Positions 58,718-64,000 of a stretch of DNA of 64,000 nucleotides are shown one piece after another. The notes beneath the pieces were generated by a model. The model worked only from the letters and a program-made list of their open reading frames with translations, made no database searches and was not told the DNA's origin. Each line of letters starts with the position of its first letter. Position 1 is the first letter of the stretch. The stretch is from assembly GCF_003234175.2 (NCBI RefSeq), contig NZ_CP126257.1:1736001-1800000 (forward strand). The letters run 5' to 3'. This DNA is from Curtobacterium sp. MCSS17_007. Lineage in GTDB: Bacteria > Actinomycetota > Actinomycetes > Actinomycetales > Microbacteriaceae. The position numbers and the translations under genes were made by a program.

Positions 58718-59950
58718 GTGGGACCTGACGAAGCAACGACCTGGGGCCGGGTCGACGAGAACGGGACGGTGTACGTCCGGTACGAGGACACCGAGAAGGC
58801 GGTCGGTGAGTACCCGGACGCCACCCCGGACGAGGCCCTCGCGTACTTCGCGCGCAAGTACGCCGACCTCGAGGGGCAGGTGAAGATCGCGGAGCAGCGC
58901 GCACAGCGTGGTGCCTCGGCGAACGACGTCGCCCGGACCGTCGAACACCTGCGCTCGCAGGTGTCGGAGGCCCGCGTGGTCGGTGACCTCAAGGCGCTCG
59001 AGAACCGCGTCGCGGCGCTGTCCGAGCAGGTCGGTTCGCTCACCAGGGAGCAGCAGGCGCAGGCGCAGCAGGCCCTCACCGAGGCGCTCGCGTACCGCAC
59101 GGCGCTGGTCGAGGAAGCCGAGTCCCTCGCCGCGGTCGATCCCGCTCGCGCGCAGTGGAAGCAGGTCACCGCCCAGCTCGACGACGTCTTCGCCCGGTGG
59201 CAGCAGCACCAGCACGACGGTCCCCGACTGCCGAAGAACGAGGCGAACGAGCTGTGGAAGCGCTTCCGCGCCGCGCGCTCGACCGTCGACCAGCACCGGC
59301 GCGCCTTCTACTCGGAGCTCGACGCGCAGCACCGAGACGCCCGCAACCGCAAGCAGGAGCTCGTGCAGCAGGCCGAGGCCCTCGCGTCGCGCGGCTCCGA
59401 CGGCATCCCGGCCTACCGGGAGCTGCTCGACGACTGGAAGCGTGCCGGACGGGCCGGCAAGCGCCACGACGACGCACTGTGGGCGCGCTTCAAGGCAGCC
59501 GGCGACGTCCTGTTCGAGCACCGTCACGCCGAGGCGGCAGCGGAGAACGAGGAGTTCTCCGCCAACCTCGTCGCGAAGCAGGCGCTGCTGACCGAGGCGG
59601 AGCCGCTGCTCCAGCAGCGGGACCGCATCGCCGCACGTCGCACCCTGACGGACATCCAGCGCCGCTGGGACGAGATCGGCAAGGTCCCGCGCGGTGACGT
59701 CCGCCGGATCGAGGACCGGCTCCGTGCGGTCGAGGACCACGTGCGCAGCCTCGAGGACGAGCACTGGAAGGCGTCCGACCCGGAGCGCAAGGCCCGGCAG
59801 AACGGTCTCGCGAGCCAGCTCGAGGACGCGATCGGCAAGCTGCAGTCGGAGCTCGAGGCGGCGCAGGCATCGGGCGACGCCCGGAAGATCAAGGCAGCGC
59901 AGGAAGCCCTCGACGCCCGCAAGATCTGGCTGGACGCGCTCGGCGGCTGA
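58718..59950 (+). CDS. DUF349 domain-containing protein
   Basis: A 410-residue, highly charged, largely helical protein containing several DUF349 repeats, recognisable by ELWKRFRAARSTVDQHRRAFY, ALWARFKAAGDVLFEHRHAE and IQRRWDEIGKVPRGDVRRIEDRLRAVE. Long coiled-coil segments connect them. The function is unknown; members are widespread in Actinobacteria and have been linked loosely to stress or RNA/DNA processes. The N-terminus includes WGRVDENGTVYVRYEDTEKAVGEYPD, typical of the family. GTG 58718 starts it, and a strong hairpin follows. Confidence 0.88.
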   Translation: MGPDEATTWGRVDENGTVYVRYEDTEKAVGEYPDATPDEALAYFARKYADLEGQVKIAEQRAQRGASANDVARTVEHLRSQVSEARVVGDLKALENRVAALSEQVGSLTREQQAQAQQALTEALAYRTALVEEAESLAAVDPARAQWKQVTAQLDDVFARWQQHQHDGPRLPKNEANELWKRFRAARSTVDQHRRAFYSELDAQHRDARNRKQELVQQAEALASRGSDGIPAYRELLDDWKRAGRAGKRHDDALWARFKAAGDVLFEHRHAEAAAENEEFSANLVAKQALLTEAEPLLQQRDRIAARRTLTDIQRRWDEIGKVPRGDVRRIEDRLRAVEDHVRSLEDEHWKASDPERKARQNGLASQLEDAIGKLQSELEAAQASGDARKIKAAQEALDARKIWLDALGG

Positions 59951-59969
59951 CGCCCGGAGCACCGCACGA

Positions 59970-60006
59970 CGAGAACCCCCGCGACCATCGGTCGCGGGGG
60001 TTCTCG
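59970..60006. terminator. Bidirectional terminator, 17-bp perfect stem
   Basis: Arms 59970-59986 and 59990-60006 enclose a 3-nt centre. It lies between the convergent DUF349 and ribF genes. Confidence 0.9.
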
Positions 60007-60049
60007 TCTGTGGGGACCGTCAGCCGGGACCGCCCGCCCGTGGACCGGT

Positions 60050-61015
60050 CTACTGGACCGGCGCGGGGAGCCCGAGCAGCAGGCGGATGTCGAGGTCGTC
60101 CTGTCGCATCTGGGTGGCGAGTTCGTCCATCGACGAGAAGGCGACCATGCCCCGCACGTACGAGACGAAGAGCACCGAGATCGTGTCACCGTAGAGGTCG
60201 ATGTCGACGTCGAGCAGGTGCGCCTCGATCTGCTTGGCAGGCACGCCTTCGAACGTCGGGTTGTTGCCCACCGAGACGGCTGCCGGGTACACGGTGCCCT
60301 CGTGCAGGACGCGTGCGGCGTAGACGCCGTCCGCGGGGACGAAGCCCTCGCACGCCGGGTCGAGGTTCGCCGTCGGGTAACCCATGGCCCTGCCGCGCTG
60401 GTTGCCGTGCACGACGGTGCTGCGCACGGCGTGCTCGCGGCCGAGCAGTCGGGCGGCCTCGGCGACGCGTCCGACACCGAGCAGCTCCCGGATCCACGTC
60501 GAGGACACCCGGCGCTCGTCGGACGGGCGGACGTCGTCGCGGAGGTCGACGTCGTCGATGAGCTCGACCTGGAAGCCGTACCGCTCCCCCAGGCGTCGCA
60601 GCAGCGCGACGTCACCGGCACCGCGCGCCCCGAAGCGGAAGTCGCTGCCCACGAACACGAGCTCGGCGTGCAGGGTGCCGACGAGGACCTCGGACACGAA
60701 GGCCTCGGGCGCCTGGGACTGCAGGTCCTGGTCGAACCGCAGGAGGAGCATCGCGTCGACGCCGATCTCCTCGAGGAGTTCCCGTCGCTGCGCGGTGCTC
60801 GTCAGCGCCGGCGGGACGCGCTCCGGGTCGATCACGCTGAGCGGGTGCCGGTCGAAGGTCACGACGGTCGACACCAGGCCACGTTCACGCGCGGCACGTT
60901 CGAGGTGTGCGATGACCGCCCGGTGCCCGACGTGCACGCCGTCGAACTTGCCGATCGTCACTGCGCTCGGACCGAAGCCCTGCGCCACGTCCGCGAGGTC
61001 GTCGTAGTACTGCAC
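60050..61015 (-). CDS. ribF: Bifunctional riboflavin kinase/FAD synthetase
   Basis: A 321-residue enzyme making FMN and FAD. The N-terminal adenylyltransferase domain has SAVTIGKFDGVHVGHRAVI and STWIRELL, and the C-terminal kinase domain has HGNQRGRAMGYPTANLD and GVYAARV. GTG 61015 is chosen, as the preceding 20 codons are not conserved. It lies downstream of the DUF3817 gene by 10 nt. No FMN riboswitch is visible upstream. Confidence 0.96.
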   Translation of the reverse strand: MQYYDDLADVAQGFGPSAVTIGKFDGVHVGHRAVIAHLERAARERGLVSTVVTFDRHPLSVIDPERVPPALTSTAQRRELLEEIGVDAMLLLRFDQDLQSQAPEAFVSEVLVGTLHAELVFVGSDFRFGARGAGDVALLRRLGERYGFQVELIDDVDLRDDVRPSDERRVSSTWIRELLGVGRVAEAARLLGREHAVRSTVVHGNQRGRAMGYPTANLDPACEGFVPADGVYAARVLHEGTVYPAAVSVGNNPTFEGVPAKQIEAHLLDVDIDLYGDTISVLFVSYVRGMVAFSSMDELATQMRQDDLDIRLLLGLPAPVQ

Positions 61016-61025
61016 GGCCGACCCC

Positions 61026-61466
61026 CTACTCGCCTGCCGTCGCGGTCGCCGGTGCGGGCTCGGCCACGGCGGCACGGTGGTGCTTGCGGAGCCACCAGAG
61101 TCCGGCGATCGGCAGCACGAGCGGTGCGAAGAGGTACCCGAGACCGTAGTAGGACCACACGGTGTCGTCGGGGAAGAGCTGGCGGTCGACCAGGGACAGG
61201 GTGCCGACGACCAGCACGCCCGCCATCTCGAAGCCGATCGTGACGCACGCGACCCGGTACCAGGCGCGGCCAGGTGCGATGAGGGCGATCATCGCGACGA
61301 TGTAGACGACCGCCGCGACGGCGCTGAGCGTGTAGGCGAACGGCGCGAAGGAGAACTTCTCGATGATCTGGACGACGCTGCGCCCGGTCGCCGCGAGGGC
61401 GAGGATGCCGTACACGGCGATGAGGACTCGGCCGACGCCGGTCGCGAGGGAGGATCTGGTCGCCAT
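61026..61466 (-). CDS. DUF3817 membrane protein
   Basis: A 146-residue protein with four transmembrane helices and the DUF3817 core FAPFAYTLSAVAAVVYIVA and the YRVACVTIGFEMAGVLVVG segment. The function is unknown. ATG 61466 lies 7 nt after TAGACT, so it is probably leaderless. It is followed closely by ribF, suggesting cotranscription. Confidence 0.85.
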   Translation of the reverse strand: MATRSSLATGVGRVLIAVYGILALAATGRSVVQIIEKFSFAPFAYTLSAVAAVVYIVAMIALIAPGRAWYRVACVTIGFEMAGVLVVGTLSLVDRQLFPDDTVWSYYGLGYLFAPLVLPIAGLWWLRKHHRAAVAEPAPATATAGE

Positions 61467-61473
61467 TGCACCG

Positions 61474-61479
61474 AGTCTA
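61474..61479 (-). promoter_or_regulatory. -10 box, leaderless promoter of DUF3817 gene
   Basis: TAGACT on the minus strand with 7 nt to the ATG; it probably drives ribF as well. Confidence 0.45.
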
Positions 61480-61595
61480 CCGACGGGCGACGACCCGGGC
61501 GACGCACACGGGGACGTCGCGCCGCGCGTCGTCCGGCCCCGGCCGTCGGGTCGGGCCCGGTCGGACCGAGGCGCCCACGCGGACGCACGGACGCG

Positions 61596-61961
61596 TCAGT
61601 TCAGGGCGAACCAGATCTGGTACATCCGGTACACCATCACCGCGACGGTGAAGGCACCGGCGCCGAGGACGACGGTGCTCCACTTCGTCCGGTCGATGAG
61701 CGCCCAGAGGATCGCTGCCGGTGGCACGAGCAGCACGGACACTGCGTACACACCGAACTCGAGCACGTTCCCCTGCGGCGGGCTGCCGACCGCGGGGAGC
61801 ACGAGCGAGATCACGCCCTGCACCAGGAGCAGCAGCTCGATGAGCGCGAGCGACCCGACGGTGTAGTCGTTCGGCTTCCACCCGATGAACCCGACCACGA
61901 CGGCGAACAGCCCCGCGACCACGGCCACCGCGAGCTGCACCCACATGAACCACTCGATCAC
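61596..61961 (-). CDS. Small four-helix membrane protein
   Basis: A 121-residue protein with four transmembrane helices (about 7-27, 37-57, 67-88 and 94-117), short loops and few charges. WKPNDYTVGSLALIELLLLVQGV is the most distinctive region. I recognise no named function; similar uncharacterised proteins accompany truB in Microbacteriaceae by context. GTG 61961 overlaps the truB stop by 4 nt, so it is translated with truB. Confidence 0.75.
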   Translation of the reverse strand: MIEWFMWVQLAVAVVAGLFAVVVGFIGWKPNDYTVGSLALIELLLLVQGVISLVLPAVGSPPQGNVLEFGVYAVSVLLVPPAAILWALIDRTKWSTVVLGAGAFTVAVMVYRMYQIWFALN

Positions 61962-62938
61962 GCGTCCGCTCCGTCCGTGGTCCTGCCCGCGCCGGTCGCT
62001 GCCGGTGCCGGTGCCGGTGCCGGGAAGTTCGTGATCGCACGGAGCCGCCCGCGTCGCACCGAGACCAGCCCCACGAGCCGGTCGTCCTCGGTGGCGATCG
62101 CAGCGACCGGACCGTCCGAGTCGGGGTGCTCGACAGCGACCCGCTTGCCGTCCGACAGGTCCTTCGCGGCGGCGGGGTCGAGGGAGACCACGTCGAACAG
62201 GCGCCGCGCCACGTCTGCCGGACGGACGAGTGCGGCGCCGACGTCCACGCCGTCGTCCTCGAGGTCGATCGCGGACCCGACGTCGAAGGGCCCGACGGCG
62301 GTCCTGCGGAGCGCGGTGAGGTGGGCACCCGTGCCGAGCGCGGCACCGACGTCACGGGCGAGCGCGCGGACGTAGGTGCCGGACGAGCAGTCGACGACGA
62401 CGTCGACGTCGACCACGGCGACGTCCTGCCCGTCGACCCGCACGGTCCGGTCGTTCCGCCCGGTGACGTCGAACCGCGCGACGGTGACGGTGCGCGAGCG
62501 CAGGACGACCTCCTCACCCTTGCGCGCGAGGTCGTAGGCGCGGCGGCCGTCGACCTTGATGGCGCTGACGGTCGAGGGGACCTGGGCGATGACCCCGCGC
62601 TGCGCGGCGACCGCCCGTTCCACGGCACCCTCGGAGACGTCGATGCCGTCGACACCGTGCGTCGACGTGGGCGTGCCGTCGGCGTCGTCGGAGTCGGTGC
62701 CGACCCCCAAGCGGATCGTCGCCGTGTAGGTCTTGCCGAGTCCGACGAGGTGCGTCAGCAGCCGCGTCGAGGGCCCCGCGCCGAGCAGCAGGAGACCGGT
62801 CGCCATCGGGTCGAGTGTGCCGGCGTGGCCGATCTTCTTGAGTCCGAGCCGACGACGGGCGATCGACACCACCCTGTGACTGGAGATGCCCTGCGGCTTG
62901 TCGACGAGGAGGATGCCGTCAGGCGCGGTTGCGAGCAC
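61958..62938 (-). CDS. truB: tRNA pseudouridine(55) synthase
   Basis: A 326-residue enzyme making pseudouridine 55 in the T-loop of tRNAs. The catalytic Asp is in KKIGHAGTLDPMATGLL, the substrate Tyr in GKTYTATIRLG, and the DLARKGEEV and CSSGTYVRALARDVG motifs follow. The C-terminal extension includes a PUA-like segment. GTG 62938 lies 6 nt after TACCCT, which suggests a leaderless mRNA. Confidence 0.96.
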   Translation of the reverse strand: MLATAPDGILLVDKPQGISSHRVVSIARRRLGLKKIGHAGTLDPMATGLLLLGAGPSTRLLTHLVGLGKTYTATIRLGVGTDSDDADGTPTSTHGVDGIDVSEGAVERAVAAQRGVIAQVPSTVSAIKVDGRRAYDLARKGEEVVLRSRTVTVARFDVTGRNDRTVRVDGQDVAVVDVDVVVDCSSGTYVRALARDVGAALGTGAHLTALRRTAVGPFDVGSAIDLEDDGVDVGAALVRPADVARRLFDVVSLDPAAAKDLSDGKRVAVEHPDSDGPVAAIATEDDRLVGLVSVRRGRLRAITNFPAPAPAPAATGAGRTTDGADA

Positions 62939-62944
62939 CGGACG

Positions 62945-62950
62945 AGGGTA
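62945..62950 (-). promoter_or_regulatory. -10 box, leaderless promoter of truB
   Basis: TACCCT on the minus strand with 6 nt to the GTG. Confidence 0.45.
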
Positions 62951-62974
62951 CCAGCGCCGCCGGCGGACAGCGGG

Positions 62975-63421
62975 TCAGCAGGCGTCGTTCCACTCGCGGC
63001 GCGGGTGCTCCGGATCGGTGACGTCGAGGATCGCGGACGCCGCGATCTTGACGTCGGCACGGCGCTCCAACCGCCCCTGCTCCTGCTCGACCCAGAGCGA
63101 CCAGCGCCAGAGGCCGCGGGCGCCCTGTGCGAGCAGCCCGTGCCCGTGCACCACGAGGACCCCCTCACCCGCACCGGTCGTGCGGAAGGGCGTGACGATG
63201 TCCGAACGCAGCACGTCGACGTCCGACGACGGGGCCGCCGCCGCCATCGCGGAGACGCCGTGCTGCTGGAAGCCCGTGACCAGGCCCGCGGCGACGCGCT
63301 CGAGGTCTGCGCCGTCCTGCCCGTCGATGCCGACGACGGTGCGGTTCGTGCCGACCTGGGCGATCACCTCCTGCGCGATCGCAGCCATCGTGTCGGTCTC
63401 CTGCGGTGCCCAGCGTGCCAT
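62975..63421 (-). CDS. Degenerate uridine-kinase-like protein
   Basis: A 148-residue protein. TVVGIDGQDGADLERVAAGL aligns with the start of uridine/phosphoribulokinase P-loops, but the GK(S/T) of Walker A is replaced by DL, so ATP binding is unlikely in the usual way. DVLRSDIVTPFR and the ending HPRREWNDAC resemble actinobacterial uridine-kinase-like proteins. It may be a non-catalytic homologue. ATG 63421 is preferred, because TACGGT lies 7 nt upstream; GTG 63430 is three codons earlier. It is divergent from mutY. Confidence 0.6.
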   Translation of the reverse strand: MARWAPQETDTMAAIAQEVIAQVGTNRTVVGIDGQDGADLERVAAGLVTGFQQHGVSAMAAAAPSSDVDVLRSDIVTPFRTTGAGEGVLVVHGHGLLAQGARGLWRWSLWVEQEQGRLERRADVKIAASAILDVTDPEHPRREWNDAC

Positions 63422-63428
63422 GGCTCCC

Positions 63429-63434
63429 ACCGTA
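63429..63434 (-). promoter_or_regulatory. -10 box of uridine-kinase-like gene
   Basis: TACGGT on the minus strand with 7 nt to ATG 63421. It overlaps the mutY -10 box on the other strand by 2 nt. Confidence 0.45.
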
Positions 63435-63438
63435 GGCT
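63433..63438 (+). promoter_or_regulatory. -10 box, leaderless promoter of mutY
   Basis: TAGGCT on the plus strand with 6 nt to GTG 63445, the same box and spacing as polA. Confidence 0.45.
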
Positions 63439-63444
63439 GTCGTG

Positions 63445-64000
63445 GTGAACGCGCGTCGAGCCTCCGGGCAGGTTGTGGACGATCCGTCGGCTGCAGTCGC
63501 TGTGGAGGGACCCGATCGCGACGGGACGGACATCGCGACGCCGCTCGTCGCCTGGTTCCGCACCGAGGCGCGCGACCTGCCGTGGCGCCGACCGGGGTTC
63601 CCGGCGTGGGGCACGCTCGTCAGCGAGATCATGCTCCAGCAGACACAGGTGGCGCGCGTCGTCCCCCGACTGGAGGCGTGGCTCACCCGGTGGCCGACCC
63701 CCGCGGACCTCGCGGCGTCGCCTCCGGGCGAGGCGGTTCGCGCGTGGGACCGGCTGGGGTACCCGAGACGCGCACTCGCGCTGCACGCAGCGGCGACCGC
63801 CATCGCCGAACGGCACGGCAACGTCGTGCCGAGGGACGTGGACGCGCTCCTCGCGCTGCCCGGCATCGGCGACTACACCGCACGGGCGGTGGCGGTCTTC
63901 GCGTACGGAGACCGACACCCCGTCGTCGACGTGAACGTCCGTCGGGTGCTCGCCCGGGCCGTGCTCGGCCACGGCGAGCCGGGACCCGCGAGGGCGAAGC
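63445..64000 (+). CDS. mutY: A/G-specific adenine glycosylase (partial)
   Basis: The first 185 codons of MutY, which removes adenine mispaired with 8-oxoguanine; the gene runs off the right edge. The catalytic Glu is in LVSEIMLQQTQVARV, the helix-hairpin-helix is ALLALPGIGDYTARAVAVFA and the catalytic Asp is in HPVVDVNVRRVLARAV. The C-terminal [4Fe-4S] cysteines and MutT-like domain would lie beyond the window. The first 30 residues are not conserved. GTG 63445 (or 63442) is the start. Confidence 0.93.
   Translation, partial: MNARRASGQVVDDPSAAVAVEGPDRDGTDIATPLVAWFRTEARDLPWRRPGFPAWGTLVSEIMLQQTQVARVVPRLEAWLTRWPTPADLAASPPGEAVRAWDRLGYPRRALALHAAATAIAERHGNVVPRDVDALLALPGIGDYTARAVAVFAYGDRHPVVDVNVRRVLARAVLGHGEPGPARAK

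Noticed and set aside
61016..61025. FMN riboswitch for ribF
   Set aside because: There are only 10 nt between ribF and the preceding gene, and no conserved FMN aptamer sequence upstream of DUF3817.

Overview
The window is about 70% GC or more and almost entirely chromosomal housekeeping DNA of an actinobacterium. Gene order (hisFI-trpE-trpC-trpB-trpA-lgt-glt-pyk-pdtaR-polA; pyrR-pyrB-pyrC-PH protein-carA-carB-pyrF-mihF/gmk-rpoZ-metK-priA-fmt-rsmB-rpe; efp-nusB; aroB-aroK-aroC; mltG-ruvX-alaS-rpsD-rarA; ribF-truB) matches the arrangement known from Actinobacteria. The many GTG starts, the fused mIHF-guanylate kinase and the Trp-operon membrane proteins point to Microbacteriaceae, most likely Curtobacterium or a close relative. 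The genus is an inference; no rRNA is present.

Most genes lie on the minus strand. From left to right: a DUF885 metallopeptidase and DNA polymerase I (133-4851); a small divergent/convergent accessory group (thioesterase, GNAT acetyltransferase, ANTAR response regulator, tRNA-Leu, MOSC protein, HdeD-like protein, ferritin-VIT1 iron transporter; 4895-9459); pyruvate kinase and glutamate synthase (9652-17398); lgt and a long his-trp operon read leftward from hisE (17615-26657); rpe, rsmB, fmt (26750-29935); two small plus-strand genes (30104-30905); a priA-metK-rpoZ-gmk-pyrF-carB-carA-PH-pyrC-pyrB-pyrR run (30915-44314), with heavily overlapping start and stop codons through gmk-pyrF-carB and pyrC-pyrB-pyrR; nusB and efp; a UbiB-family kinase; aroB-aroK-aroC; mltG-ruvX-alaS; rpsD; rarA; then a secreted cyclophilin and a DUF349 protein on the plus strand; ribF, two membrane proteins, truB, a degenerate uridine-kinase-like protein, and the 5' part of mutY running off the right edge.

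Functionally the window covers pyrimidine synthesis from carbamoyl phosphate and aspartate to UMP (pyrD and pyrE are absent), the later and middle steps of tryptophan synthesis (no trpD, trpG or trpF), part of histidine synthesis (hisE, G, F, I), three shikimate-pathway steps, ammonia assimilation, nucleotide and cofactor supply, translation, and DNA replication/repair. The pyr operon begins with a recognisable PyrR-binding leader that can sequester the Shine-Dalgarno sequence.

There is no prophage, transposase, CRISPR array or secondary-metabolite cluster. The less ordinary signals are small-scale. An interspersed 17-bp sequence (GGACGGGAGGCRCGGTG) forms terminator hairpins and also sits in frame inside two genes. 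Two degenerate tandem copies of the 3' third of tRNA-Leu lie beside the real gene. A recurrent TANNNT box sits exactly 6-7 nt before the start codon of twelve genes, which implies leaderless mRNAs. Other signals are a full-length mIHF domain fused to guanylate kinase, and genes expected from related genomes (coaBC, aroE) that are missing from their usual places.
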